The notes: a model not told the origin generated them from the letters alone. DNA of 64,000 bases from CAVSIP01 sp963728075 (GCA_963728075.1 CAVSIP010000007.1:496001-560000); one strand, 5' to 3'. Counted from the stretch's first letter, positions 25,374-34,600 are shown. Made by a program: numbers and translations.

Positions 25374-25411
25374 GTGGGGTGGTGGGGTGGTGGGGTGGTG
25401 GGGTGGTGGGG
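25372..25411 (+). repeat. TGGTGGGG tandem repeat with five GGGG runs
   Basis: GGGG runs start at 25376, 25384, 25392, 25400 and 25408, an exact 8-bp period. The spacing suits a G-quadruplex on the plus strand, mirrored by the C-rich repeat on the other side of the hairpin. Confidence 0.75.
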
Positions 25412-25427
25412 ACGGTGACGGGGGTCG

Positions 25428-26942
25428 CTACACCGGGCGGCGGTAGCGGAGGCCGGCCAGGGCGCTGCCGACCAGCAGGATGCCCGCCGAGATCGGGAGT
25501 ACGGGGTTGCCACCGGTGTCGGTGACCGCCCGGCTGGCCGCTGCGGCGCGCAGCTGGGGCGCCTTCGGCGGGGTGCTGCGCTGCTTCGGGGCGGCGGCCG
25601 GCCGGCGGGGTGCCGGGACGGTGACCGCCGGCTGCTGGGCCGGGGCCGCCTTCGGGGCCGCGGGTGCCGGGTCCGGCGCGGGCGGCGCCCCCGGGTCGAA
25701 GCGGGCCAGCCGCGCCACCGCCGCGTCGATGCTCGACCGGGCGGTCCACAGGTCGGTCGCGCCGGAGGTGAGGACGGAGAACGTCACCCGCTCCCCGCTG
25801 CGCGTCGTCGTGTAGCCGGCGAGCGTGGCGACGCCGTCCAGCGTGCCGGTCTTGGCGTGCACGCGGCCGGTCAGCCACGCCCCGCACAGCCGGTGCCGCA
25901 GCGTGCCGGGCGGCGTGCACGACGTCGGCAGCGCCCGGGCGAGCACGTCGCCGGCCGGCGTACGGGACGCCGCCTGCAGCCAGGCGACGAACCGGTCCGG
26001 CGTCTCCCGGTCCAGGTAGGACAGGCCGGAGCCGTCGTAGACGTCACCGAGGCGTACGTGCAGCCGGCGGGCGGCGGCGTTGACCGCCGAGATGCCGGTG
26101 GCGCGGGTGCCGTGGCCGGTGAGCTTCGCGCCCACCTCTCGCAGCAGCATCTCCGCGTAGAAGTTGTCCGACCGCTTCAGCATCGAGGTGACGATGTCCG
26201 CCAGCGGCGCCGACCCGTCGGTCGCGAGCTGGACGGTGGCCGCCCGCTGCGGCGTGCCGAAGTGCAGCCCGTTGACCACCTGGATGCCGGCGCGTCCCAG
26301 CGCGTTCCAGAACAGCCGGCCGTTCGCCGGGGTCGGGTTCGCCAGGTAGCCCGCGTCGTCGCGCCACATGTTCCGGTCGACGGTGAACGCCGAGATCGGC
26401 CCGGCCTCCGAGCCGAGGAAGTCCGGCTGCCAGCCGGGCGCGACCGTGTCGTGGCCGTAGCGGCTGTCGTCGACGTACACCCCGCCGGTCACCCGCCGTA
26501 CGCCCGCCCGGTGCAGCGCCTTGGCCAGCCCGTCGAGGCGGGCCGAGGTGAGGGTCGGGTCGCCGGAGCCCCGGATCACGAGGTCCCCGGCGACCAGACC
26601 GTCCGATCGGATGCCCGGTGCGTTGGTGAGCACTGGCGTCACGTACCGGAAGTCCTTGCCCAGGGCGAGCAGCCCGGTGGTGGCGGTGAAGATCTTCTGC
26701 GTGCTGGCCGGACGCAGCGGCTCGGCGGTGCCGACGGCGAAGCTGCCGAATCCGGCGATGTCCACCCGCGCCGAGACCTGCCCGGTCGACCCGGCGAGGT
26801 CCGAGGCGACCTGCCGGCCGAGGGCCCGGACGGCGGCGACACCGGCGTCCGGACCGCTGTCAGCGGCGGCGATCGTGGCCGGTCCGGCCACGAGCCCCCC
26901 GACGATCGCGAATGCGGTCAGTAGTCGGCCGTACACGCGCAT
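25428..26942 (-). CDS. dacB: D-alanyl-D-alanine carboxypeptidase/endopeptidase, PBP4 family (peptidase S13)
   Basis: This 504-residue secreted protein trims peptidoglycan peptides. A signal peptide covers about 1-27. The three penicillin-binding motifs are intact: SxxK as S80-T-Q-K83 (RPASTQK), SxN in KRSDNFYAEM, and KTG in VHAKTGTLDG. The insert with 'LVIRGSGDPTL' is typical of PBP4 (DacB) proteins. After the catalytic domain comes a Pro/Ala linker, then GGNPVLPISAGILLVGSALA, a hydrophobic helix and RYRRPV. That end resembles a sorting signal, but the LPxTG motif is not canonical, so a plain membrane anchor is more likely. A TACGGT box lies 6 nt upstream of the ATG. Confidence 0.9.
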   Translation of the reverse strand: MRVYGRLLTAFAIVGGLVAGPATIAAADSGPDAGVAAVRALGRQVASDLAGSTGQVSARVDIAGFGSFAVGTAEPLRPASTQKIFTATTGLLALGKDFRYVTPVLTNAPGIRSDGLVAGDLVIRGSGDPTLTSARLDGLAKALHRAGVRRVTGGVYVDDSRYGHDTVAPGWQPDFLGSEAGPISAFTVDRNMWRDDAGYLANPTPANGRLFWNALGRAGIQVVNGLHFGTPQRAATVQLATDGSAPLADIVTSMLKRSDNFYAEMLLREVGAKLTGHGTRATGISAVNAAARRLHVRLGDVYDGSGLSYLDRETPDRFVAWLQAASRTPAGDVLARALPTSCTPPGTLRHRLCGAWLTGRVHAKTGTLDGVATLAGYTTTRSGERVTFSVLTSGATDLWTARSSIDAAVARLARFDPGAPPAPDPAPAAPKAAPAQQPAVTVPAPRRPAAAPKQRSTPPKAPQLRAAAASRAVTDTGGNPVLPISAGILLVGSALAGLRYRRPV

Positions 26943-26954
26943 GACATCACCGTA
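26943..26954 (-). promoter_or_regulatory. Leaderless -10 box (TACGGT) of the PBP4 gene
   Basis: On the minus strand TACGGT (26954-26949) is followed by 6 nt and the ATG at 26942. The 78-bp gap to the upstream GGDEF/EAL gene suggests a separate transcript. Confidence 0.5.
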
Positions 26955-27020
26955 GGGAGCAAAGTCCGGACAGCGGGGCCACTCGGGCGGAATTGGTACG
27001 GACGGACGATGCCGGGTGGG

Positions 27021-29246
27021 TCACCCGCTCAGCCGGGACGACCGTTCCGGGGAGCGCTGCGCCGGAGCCTGCGGCAAGGTCTGCGGCGCGAAGGAGAACA
27101 GCGCGCCGCGCCGGTCGCTCTCCAGCAGCCGGTCCAGCGTGCTCGCCGGCTGCGGGGTGGTGAAGTAGTAGCCCTGCGCCAGCGAGCAGCCGAGCGCGGT
27201 GAGCACCTCCATCTGCTCCCGGGTCTCCACCCCCTCGGCGACCGTGCTGAGCCGCAGTGCCCGCGCCATCCCCATGACCGCGGTGACGATCGCCGCATCG
27301 TCGTCGTCGGTGGCCAGGCCATCCACGAACGACCGGTCGATCTTCACCGCGTCGACGGGCAGCCGCTTGAGGTAGGCGAGCGAGGCGTAGCCGGTGCCGA
27401 AGTCGTCGACGGCCAGCTTGAGCCCCAGCCCGCGCAGGGACGCGAGCTGCGCGATCGCCGCGTCCACGTCGTCGAGCAGCGCGCTCTCGGTGATCTCCAG
27501 GCCGATGCACGACGGGTCGACGTCGTGCCGGTCGAGGATCGCGGCGACCTGGCGCAGCAGCGACGGGTTGCCCAGCTGGCGCGGCGAGATGTTCACCCAG
27601 ACCGGCAGCGGGGTGCGGTCGTGCCGCGCCTGCTGCCAGCGGGCGGCCTGGGTGACCGCCTGCTCGAGCACCCACCCGCCGATGACCTCGATGAGGCCGG
27701 TCTCCTCGGCCAGCGGGACGAACTCCACCGGGGGGACGAGCCCGCGCTCCGGGTGGTGCCAGCGGATCAGCGCCTCCACCGCGGTGATGTGCCCGTCGGC
27801 GAGGGAGATCTCGGGCTGGTACACCAGCCGGAACTCAGCCTCCGCGAGCGCCCGGTGCAGGTCGTTCGCCGTCCGCAGCCGCTGCACCGCCGAGGTGCGC
27901 ATGTGCTCGGTGTAGAGCTCGTGCCGGGCACGGCCCTTCTCCTTGGCCCGGTGCAGCGCCGCGTCGGCGTTGCGCAGCAGCATCTCCGGCGTGGTCGGCC
28001 CGTACAGCGACACGGCGACGCCGCTGCTCGCCGTGAGGAACACCCGCTCACCGTCCACGTCGAACGGCGCCGACAGCGTCGCCGCGAACCGCTCGGCGAG
28101 CTCGAGCGCCTGCTCCTCGTCGGTGACCTCCTCGCAGAGGATCGTGAAGGCGTCACCGCCGAACCGCGCGGCCGTGTCGCCGGGGCGGGTGACCTCCGAC
28201 AGCCGGGACGCCGCGCGTACCAGGACCGCGTCGCCGGTGCGGTGCCCGTACGAGTCGTTGACCAGCTTGAATCGGTCGAGGTCCAGGGAGATGACCGCCA
28301 GCGACTCACCGGTCCGCTCGGCGCGGACCAGCGCCTGGGCGAGCCGGTCGAGGAACAGCACCCGGTTCGGCAGGCCGGTCAGCGCGTCGTACAGCCCGGC
28401 GTGCAGCAGCTGCGCCTCGGCGAGCTTCTGCTCGGTGATGTCACGGCAGAACGCGGAGTAGTAGTCGACCTCGCCGTCGTCCCGGCGGTGCGCGACCAGC
28501 ACGAGCGACGTGGGCATCTCCACCCCGCCGGGCAGCCGCAGGGTCATCTCACCGATCCACACGCTGTGCTCGTCGACCGCGGGCAGCGCCTCGGTCTCCA
28601 GTCGGGCGCGGGACACCGGGCTGAGCAGGTCCTGGCCGAAGAAGTCCGCATCGGCCTCGACGGCGAGGCCCATCGCCTTCTTCGCCGCCGTGTTGAGGTA
28701 GGTGATCCGCCCGTCGGTGTCCACCATGACGACGAAGTCGGTGGTGGCTTCGAGGATGTCGGAGAAGCGCTGCAGCCGGCCCTGCCGGACGGCCTCGTCC
28801 GTGCAGTCGGTGACCGTGCCCACCCAGCCGCTGAGCTCACCGTCGGCGACGACCGGCTGGGCATGCACGTCGACCCAGCGCAGCGCGCCGTCGACGCGCA
28901 CGATCCGGAACCGCGACCCGTACGGCGCCAGCTCCGCGGCGGCCTGCGACCACTGGGCGAGGATCGCCGGCTCGTCCTCGTCGAAGATGTGCAAGGGACC
29001 GGTCAGCACGGCGTCGGCAGCGTCTGCCGGCTCGCCGGTGATCTCCAGCAGGCGCGGGTTGAGGTAGCGGCGCTCACCACCGGGCCCGGTGATGAACAGC
29101 CCGACCGGGCTGGCGTCGAAGAGCCGGCGCGAGCGGCCCTCGCGCTGCTGCAGCGTGTGGCGTACGCGCAGCGCCCACACCGTCGAAACGACGGCGGCAG
29201 CGGCCGCGAGCGCGGCGAGCGCTGCGAGCACCACGGTGGCGGTCAA
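27021..29246 (-). CDS. Membrane-anchored PAS-PAS-GGDAF-EAL protein, probable c-di-GMP phosphodiesterase
   Basis: The 741-residue protein has one N-terminal membrane helix (about 3-27), two PAS domains (about 40-160 and 165-280), a GGDEF domain and an EAL domain. The GGDEF active-site motif is changed to GGDAF (ARFGGDAF, about residue 360), which should reduce or abolish c-di-GMP synthesis. The EAL domain keeps its catalytic set: EALIRWHHP (about 492), NISPRQL, EITES, DDFGTG, KIDRSFV, EGVET and QGYYF. It is therefore predicted to degrade c-di-GMP, with PAS input. The start is a TTG with GGGAG just upstream. It shares the window with an RsiG gene, a known type of c-di-GMP effector. Confidence 0.88.
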   Translation of the reverse strand: MTATVVLAALAALAAAAAVVSTVWALRVRHTLQQREGRSRRLFDASPVGLFITGPGGERRYLNPRLLEITGEPADAADAVLTGPLHIFDEDEPAILAQWSQAAAELAPYGSRFRIVRVDGALRWVDVHAQPVVADGELSGWVGTVTDCTDEAVRQGRLQRFSDILEATTDFVVMVDTDGRITYLNTAAKKAMGLAVEADADFFGQDLLSPVSRARLETEALPAVDEHSVWIGEMTLRLPGGVEMPTSLVLVAHRRDDGEVDYYSAFCRDITEQKLAEAQLLHAGLYDALTGLPNRVLFLDRLAQALVRAERTGESLAVISLDLDRFKLVNDSYGHRTGDAVLVRAASRLSEVTRPGDTAARFGGDAFTILCEEVTDEEQALELAERFAATLSAPFDVDGERVFLTASSGVAVSLYGPTTPEMLLRNADAALHRAKEKGRARHELYTEHMRTSAVQRLRTANDLHRALAEAEFRLVYQPEISLADGHITAVEALIRWHHPERGLVPPVEFVPLAEETGLIEVIGGWVLEQAVTQAARWQQARHDRTPLPVWVNISPRQLGNPSLLRQVAAILDRHDVDPSCIGLEITESALLDDVDAAIAQLASLRGLGLKLAVDDFGTGYASLAYLKRLPVDAVKIDRSFVDGLATDDDDAAIVTAVMGMARALRLSTVAEGVETREQMEVLTALGCSLAQGYYFTTPQPASTLDRLLESDRRGALFSFAPQTLPQAPAQRSPERSSRLSG

Positions 29247-29402
29247 GACGCTCCCGTCGTCGGCGGCTTCCGGGTCGATACACCCGGGCTGTCGGCTTCT
29301 CTCCTAAATCACCCCATGGTGCCCCGCTGTCGCCAGGGGAAGAAATGGCTAGGAAGGACTAACCGCCTGCGCCGCCGCGCGCGTCGATACCCTCGCCCGG
29401 CC

Positions 29403-30569
29403 ATGTCACCGCGCCTGCACCGCCCTGCCCTGCCTCCCATGGTCGCGGCGGTGGCGACGACGACCGGCGGGCTGCTGCCGGTGTTCCTCACCGGCGCGCT
29501 GGCCGTGCAGATCAGCCGCGACCTGGAGCTGGACGAGCGCAGCCTCGGCATCGCGGTGGCCTGCTTCTTCGCCGCGTCGACCGCCTGCACCGCGTACTTC
29601 GGGCGGCTCGCCGACCGGGTCGGCGGTGCGCGGCTCATGCGGCTGGCGACGGTCCCCGCGTTCGCCGTGCTGGTGTCGATCGCCGCGCTCGTGCACAGCT
29701 GGCCGGGGCTGGTCGGCGCGCTGGCCGTCGCCGGCGCGGCCAACGGGGCGATCCAGCCGGCGGCCAACCGCTACATCGCCGGGGCGGTGCACCGGGCGCG
29801 CCAGGGGTTCGCGTTCGGGGTGAAGCAGGCGGCGATCCCGGCCGCGACGCTGCTCGCCGGCCTGGCCGTACCAGCGGTCGCGGTGACCATCGGCTGGCGG
29901 TGGGCGTTCGTGCTGGCGGCGTTCGCGGCGGCGCTCACCGGCCTGCTCGTGTCGACGCGGGCGGAGGGCGCCGCGGCCGACCCGCCGGCCGGCGGCGGCG
30001 GGCACCTGGCCGTACGGCCCCTGGTGATCCTGGCGCTCGGCATGGCGGCGGGGTCGTCGGCGGCGAACGCGCTCGGCGCGTTCTTCGTGCTCTCGGCCGT
30101 GCATACCGGGGTGTCGGACTCCGTGGCCGGCCTGCTCGCCGCGGCCGGCAGCGCGGCGAGCCTGCTCGTCCGGCTGGGGGTCGGCTACCGGGCCGACCGC
30201 CGGGCGGGCGGGCACCTGCGGGTGGTGGCCGCGATGAGCGCCGCCGGCACGGCCGGGTTCGCGCTGCTCGCGGTCGGTGGCACCGCCCTGCTGCTGCCGG
30301 CCGCGGTGGTCGCGTACGGCGCCGGGTGGGGCTGGGCCGGGCTGTTCAACTTCGCGGTCGCGCGCAGCCACCCGCACGCCCCGGGCCGGGCGACCGGGCT
30401 GACCCAGGTGGGGGCGAGCGGCGGGGCGTGCGTCGGGCCGCTGGCGTTCGGGTTCGTCGCCGCGCACGCCGGCTACCCGGCCGCGTGGTGGATGGCCGCG
30501 GGGCTGCTGCTGCTCGGCGCCGCGCTGATCCGGACCGGGTGGCGGGCCCTGTCCGCAGTGACTAGGTGA
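29403..30569 (+). CDS. MFS transporter
   Basis: This 388-residue protein has about 12 hydrophobic helices and the family A-motif region FGRLADRVGGARLMR after helix 2, so it belongs to the major facilitator superfamily. 'HRARQGFAFGVKQAAIPAATLLAG' resembles the YbfB/CynX-like drug or small-molecule transporters. The substrate is unknown. The ATG at 29403 is preceded by TACCCT (29388-29393) with a 9-nt gap. It is divergent from the GGDEF/EAL gene; the 156-bp gap holds both promoters. Confidence 0.82.
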   Translation: MSPRLHRPALPPMVAAVATTTGGLLPVFLTGALAVQISRDLELDERSLGIAVACFFAASTACTAYFGRLADRVGGARLMRLATVPAFAVLVSIAALVHSWPGLVGALAVAGAANGAIQPAANRYIAGAVHRARQGFAFGVKQAAIPAATLLAGLAVPAVAVTIGWRWAFVLAAFAAALTGLLVSTRAEGAAADPPAGGGGHLAVRPLVILALGMAAGSSAANALGAFFVLSAVHTGVSDSVAGLLAAAGSAASLLVRLGVGYRADRRAGGHLRVVAAMSAAGTAGFALLAVGGTALLLPAAVVAYGAGWGWAGLFNFAVARSHPHAPGRATGLTQVGASGGACVGPLAFGFVAAHAGYPAAWWMAAGLLLLGAALIRTGWRALSAVTR

Positions 30570-30624
30570 CAGATCACCCGTGCGGGCCGTGCAGCATGCG
30601 GCCGTCGCAGCCGATGACGGTGAT

Positions 30625-30840
30625 GTGAGCGCTGGGGAGAAGACGTCGGTGCCGCTGCCCATGCAGCTGCTGGCAGCGGGGATCCCGCTCACGCTGCTGC
30701 TCGACCTGGCCGAGCCGTCCGGCCCGGACAGCGCGGGGATCGCCCGGGCGGAGCTGCTCCGGGGCCGCGGCCGGGCCGGCACGGCGAATCACGCCGGTGC
30801 TCGTACGGCATGGCACCGGAGCAATACGCTCGGGGCGTGA
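30625..30840 (+). CDS. Small conserved actinobacterial protein
   Basis: The 71-residue product contains SVPLPMQLLAAGIPLTLLLD followed by LAEPSGPDSAGIARAE, a pattern seen in short actinobacterial proteins with one hydrophobic helix and a DL(A/S)xPxGPDS tail. Function is unknown. The GTG at 30625 is a guess at the start; an upstream start at 30580 is possible. The stop overlaps the GTG of the Fur-family gene by 4 bp (GTGA), and a separate leaderless box for that gene lies inside this coding region. Confidence 0.5.
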   Translation: MSAGEKTSVPLPMQLLAAGIPLTLLLDLAEPSGPDSAGIARAELLRGRGRAGTANHAGARTAWHRSNTLGA

Positions 30841-31268
30841 CCGAGGAAGGGTGGCAGCGGGCGCTGCGCGCCCACGGGTACCGGCTGACGCCGCAGCGGC
30901 AGCTGGTGCTCGAGGCGGTCCGGCGGCTCGGCCACGCGACACCCGACGACATCGTCGCCGAGGTGCGGCGTACGGCGACGGGCGTGAACATCTCCACCGT
31001 CTACCGGACCCTCGAGCTGCTCGAGGAGCTGGGCCTGGTCACCCACACCCACCTCGGGCACGGCTCCCCGACCTACCACGCGGCCGATGACGCCGACCAC
31101 GTCCACCTCGTCTGCCGGGAGTGCGAGTCGGTCGAGGAGGTGCCGCCGTCGGTCGTGCAGGACGCCGTGGCCAAGCTCGCGGACGAGCACGGCTTCCGCG
31201 TCGACGTCCGCCATTTCGCGGTTTTCGGGGTCTGCCGGGCGTGTGCGGCCGCCAGTAGCACCAACTGA
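30837..31268 (+). CDS. Fur-family metal-dependent repressor
   Basis: This 143-residue protein has the Fur winged helix (YRLTPQRQLVLEAVRRLGHA, then NISTVYRTLELLEELGLV), the metal-sensing HxHxxC region (DHVHLVCREC) and a second CxxC (VCRAC). The two CxxC pairs form the structural zinc site. Within the family it could be Zur-like, but the regulatory site alone does not decide between zinc, iron or peroxide sensing. The GTG at 30837 lies 6 nt after a TACGCT box (30825-30830). No metal transporter is adjacent. Confidence 0.88.
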   Translation: MTEEGWQRALRAHGYRLTPQRQLVLEAVRRLGHATPDDIVAEVRRTATGVNISTVYRTLELLEELGLVTHTHLGHGSPTYHAADDADHVHLVCRECESVEEVPPSVVQDAVAKLADEHGFRVDVRHFAVFGVCRACAAASSTN

Positions 31269-31351
31269 TCAGAACCGAACGGTCCGCGCGGATCATGCGC
31301 GATTGGCGTGTCTCATGGCCAACTGGACGTATCAGGGCGCACAGGACTGGA

Positions 31352-33637
31352 GTGAGCGTGGCCGTCGGCACCGGGTCGGAGGGGGCAGACCCCGCCGCGA
31401 TGCCGCCTGCCGTGCGCCGGTATGTGCTGGCCCTCGCCACCGTCGCCGCGGCCGTCGCGGCCGTGGCCGTGGTCGCCGGTGGCGGTCCGGGCCGGGCCGA
31501 ATGGGGCACGCTGCCGTTCCTGGTGCTGCTGGTCGGCGCCGGTGAGGCCGTGCACCGCCGCGTCGACGTCCGGGGCCAGGGGCTGTCGGTGCACCTGCTC
31601 GAGGCGGCACTGGCTCCGCTGCTGTACGCGTTCAGCGGCCTGACGGTCGTCGCGGTCACCGCGGCCGCCCAGATCGGCGTGTCGGTCGCCCTGCGCCGGC
31701 CGCTGGTCAAGAGCGTCTTCAACATCGCCCAGTGGACGCTGGCGGCCGCCGTGGGCAGCCTCGTCGTGGCCCGGGTCTCCGACCCGCTCGCCGGGGAGCA
31801 GCTGCTCGCCGTCCTCGCCGGCCTGGTCGCCGTGGTGGTCGTCAACCAGGTGGCGCTCGGCGTGCTCTTCGCGCTGCTCGGCGCCGACGGGCCTGCCCGC
31901 GACGCCACCGCGGGGATCGGCGGGCGGCTGGCCAGCGCGACCGTCGCGATCAGCCTGGGCATGCTGCTGGTCGGCGCGTACGAGGCCAGCCCCTGGCTCC
32001 TCGCCGTCGCCGCCGTGCCGATGTGGGTGCTCCACATCGGCAGCCGCGGCATGCAGGAGGCGTCGATCGACCAGGTGCGCCTCGCCGGCATGCAGCGGGC
32101 GACGCACGCGCTCACCGTCTCCCTCGACCCGCGCGAGGCCGTACCCCCGTTCCTCGCGGCGCTCCGTGACAGCTTCGACGCCCGCTCGGCGCAGGTGATC
32201 CTCGTCGACGGGTCCGGGGCCCGCGAGGTGTTCACCGTCGACGCCCACGCGACCGAGCGGACCACGTACGGTGCCGGCGGCTCGGTGCCGTTCGCCGACC
32301 TGCTGAGCCTGCTCGCACCGACCCGGTTCGACCTGCGCAACGCCCCGGCGCCGGTCGCCGAGCGGCTGCGCGCGACCGGCCACCGCGACTGCCTGGTCGC
32401 GCCGCTGCGCCGTGCGGGACGGCCTGCCGGCATGCTCGCGGTGTTCGACCGCGGCGCACCCGTACGCGGCGACCTGGCGATCCTCGGCACGCTCGCCGGC
32501 GAGCTCGCCGCCGTCCTGGAGAAGAGCGACCTCGTCGAGTCGCTGCTCGAGGAGCGCCAGACCCTCGGCGAGATCGTCGGGCGCACCTCCGACGGCATCC
32601 TCACCCTCGCCGCCGACGGCACGGTCGAGAGCTGGAACGCCGGCATGGCGGCCATCACCGGCTACCCGGCCGAGGTGATGGTCGGCGGCCCGAGCCTGCA
32701 CCGGCTGAACCTGCGCGACGCCGGCGACCAGCCGGTGGACCTGGACGGCTGGGCGGCGGCCGGCGGTGCGCTGCCGGCGGACCTGCAGGTCCGTACGGCG
32801 GAGGGCGGCCAGCACTGGCTGTCCTGCTCCTACAGCCCGGTGCCGGCCAGCGAGGGCCGCGGGCCGCGCCTGGTCGTCATCGCCCGTAACGTCACCCAGG
32901 CCCGCGAGCTCGCCGGGCTGCAGGACGACTTCGTCGCCGTCGTCTCCCACGAGCTGCGCACGCCGCTGTCGTCCATCAAGGGCTGGGCGGCCACGCTGCT
33001 GGCCCGCCGCGACCGGATGACCCCGGAGCAGCAGGACGAGGGCGTCCGGTCGATCTCCCGGCAGGCGCACCGGCTGGAGCAGCTGGTGCTCAACATCCTC
33101 GAGGCGTCGAAGATCGAGCGTGGCCGGCCCGGGGACGAGCCGGCGACGGTGGACGTGGCGCACGTCGCGCGCAAGGTGGCCGACGACGTCCGCGCCCTGT
33201 ACCCGCATCGCGAGGTGCGGCTGCTCGACGCCACCGAACCCGTCCTGGCGGTCGGCACGCCGGTGTGGGTGGAGCGGGCGCTGGCCAACCTGGCGTTCAA
33301 CGCGGTGAAGTACTCCCCGGACGAGACGCCGGTGGAGATCCGGCTCGCCTGGTCGGGCACGGAGGTCGCGGTCGCCGTCATCGACCACGGCCCGGGCGTC
33401 CCGCCGGAGGCCCGCGAGCGCATCTTCCAGCGCTTCGAGCGGCTGGCCGACGCCCGCACCCAGACCGGCACCGGGCTCGGCCTCTACATCTCCCGGCAGC
33501 TCGCCCGCTCCATGGGCGGGACCGTCGACGTCGAGAGCACCCCCGGCGCGGGCAGCGTGTTCACCCTGCGGCTGCGCGGCGCGTCCCTGCCGGTCCCGCA
33601 GCAGCCCCGCGACCGGGAGCCCGCGCACGACCGCTGA
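31352..33637 (+). CDS. Membrane sensor histidine kinase with GAF and PAS domains
   Basis: The product has about 761 residues. It begins with a block of six or seven membrane helices (about 20-225), then a GAF-like domain (about 245-400) and a PAS domain (about 405-520, 'RTSDGILTLAADGTVESWNA'). A HisKA dimerisation domain carries the phospho-acceptor His in VVSHELRTPLSSIKGW (about 533), and an ATPase domain shows N (NLAFNAVKYS), G1 (DHGPGV) and G2 (GTGLGLYISRQL) boxes. No response regulator is adjacent, so it is an orphan kinase here. The GTG at 31352 was chosen because it starts shortly before the first helix; the GTG at 31358 has a better-spaced GGAG. Confidence 0.88.
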   Translation: MSVAVGTGSEGADPAAMPPAVRRYVLALATVAAAVAAVAVVAGGGPGRAEWGTLPFLVLLVGAGEAVHRRVDVRGQGLSVHLLEAALAPLLYAFSGLTVVAVTAAAQIGVSVALRRPLVKSVFNIAQWTLAAAVGSLVVARVSDPLAGEQLLAVLAGLVAVVVVNQVALGVLFALLGADGPARDATAGIGGRLASATVAISLGMLLVGAYEASPWLLAVAAVPMWVLHIGSRGMQEASIDQVRLAGMQRATHALTVSLDPREAVPPFLAALRDSFDARSAQVILVDGSGAREVFTVDAHATERTTYGAGGSVPFADLLSLLAPTRFDLRNAPAPVAERLRATGHRDCLVAPLRRAGRPAGMLAVFDRGAPVRGDLAILGTLAGELAAVLEKSDLVESLLEERQTLGEIVGRTSDGILTLAADGTVESWNAGMAAITGYPAEVMVGGPSLHRLNLRDAGDQPVDLDGWAAAGGALPADLQVRTAEGGQHWLSCSYSPVPASEGRGPRLVVIARNVTQARELAGLQDDFVAVVSHELRTPLSSIKGWAATLLARRDRMTPEQQDEGVRSISRQAHRLEQLVLNILEASKIERGRPGDEPATVDVAHVARKVADDVRALYPHREVRLLDATEPVLAVGTPVWVERALANLAFNAVKYSPDETPVEIRLAWSGTEVAVAVIDHGPGVPPEARERIFQRFERLADARTQTGTGLGLYISRQLARSMGGTVDVESTPGAGSVFTLRLRGASLPVPQQPRDREPAHDR

Positions 33638-33642
33638 CGCGC

Positions 33643-34557
33643 TCAGCCGGTCGTGGCGTGCAGGACCGCGCCGTACTCCGCGAACACCCGGTCCCGCGCC
33701 TCCGCGGCCGCGGTCACCAGCGCCGCCATGCCGGCGAACCCGTGCACGAGCCCGGGGTGGCGCAGGTGGACGACCGCGACCCCCGCGTCGGCGAGCCGGC
33801 GCGCGTACGCGTCCCCCTCGTCGCGCAGCGGGTCGAACTCGGCGGTGGCGACGACGGCCGGCGGCAGGCCGGCCAGGTCTGGCGCGTGCAGCGGCCCGGC
33901 GTACGCCTCGGTCCGGGTCGCCCGGTCCGGCAGGTAGTGCCCGACGAACCACTCCATGCCGGCCTTGGTGAGGAAGTAGCCCTCGCCGTTCTCGGTCACC
34001 GACGGCTGGGTCAGCGTCGGGTCGAGCGCCGGGTAGACGAGCAGCTGCGTGGTGATCGCCGGACCGTCCTCGTCGCGCGCCCGCAGGGCCACCGCGGCGG
34101 CGAGGTTGCCGCCGGCGCTGTCCCCGGCGACCGCCACCGCGCCCCGCTCGGCGGCGACCGCGCAGGTGACCGCGTACGCGTCGTCCAGCGCCGCCGGGTA
34201 CGGGTGCTCCGGGGCCAGCCGGTAGTCCACGGCCACCACCCGGGTACGGGCCGCGTTCGCCAGCCGGCGGCACTGCGGGTCGTGGGTGTCCAGGTCGCCG
34301 ATGACCCAGCCGCCGCCGTGGAAGTACACCGTCGTCGGCGCCCCGTCCATGCCCGGGTCGTAGGTGCGTACGGGCACGCCCGCGAGCGTCCCGTCGTCGA
34401 CCTGCGCGACCGGTTCGGGCGCCAGGTCGGCAAGACCGGCCAGCGTCATCTCCCGGAACCCGGAGCGCGCCTGCTGCGGGGGCAGCTCGCTCAGCGGTGG
34501 TGCGCCCGCGGCGGCTGCAGCGTCGAGCACGGCGCGGATCTGTGGGTCGAGGGGCAT
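33643..34557 (-). CDS. Alpha/beta hydrolase, HSL-family esterase/lipase
   Basis: This 304-residue cytoplasmic enzyme belongs to the hormone-sensitive-lipase family of esterases. It shows the oxyanion motif VYFHGGGWVIG, the nucleophile elbow GDSAGGNLAA, the Asp motif (EFDPLRDEG) and the catalytic His (HGFAGMAA). The natural substrate is unknown; short-chain acyl esters are usual. The ATG at 34557 gives the family N-terminus (MPLDPQIRAVLDA). It converges with the histidine kinase gene, the two stops being 5 nt apart, and is divergent from the phosphotransferase gene. Confidence 0.88.
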   Translation of the reverse strand: MPLDPQIRAVLDAAAAAGAPPLSELPPQQARSGFREMTLAGLADLAPEPVAQVDDGTLAGVPVRTYDPGMDGAPTTVYFHGGGWVIGDLDTHDPQCRRLANAARTRVVAVDYRLAPEHPYPAALDDAYAVTCAVAAERGAVAVAGDSAGGNLAAAVALRARDEDGPAITTQLLVYPALDPTLTQPSVTENGEGYFLTKAGMEWFVGHYLPDRATRTEAYAGPLHAPDLAGLPPAVVATAEFDPLRDEGDAYARRLADAGVAVVHLRHPGLVHGFAGMAALVTAAAEARDRVFAEYGAVLHATTG

Positions 34558-34600
34558 GGGGACGAGTTCTACCAGCCCGACGGCATGCGACGATCCCGGC

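Noticed and set aside
25428..25520. The C-terminus of PBP4 as a sortase LPxTG signal.
   Set aside because: The sequence is VLPISAG, without LPxTG; a hydrophobic helix and basic end alone are equally explained by a membrane anchor. No sortase gene is in the window.
27009..29402. A long upstream in-frame extension of the MFS gene on the plus strand.
   Set aside because: It is antisense to the GGDEF/EAL gene, has shadow-frame composition, and the membrane protein begins naturally at 29403.
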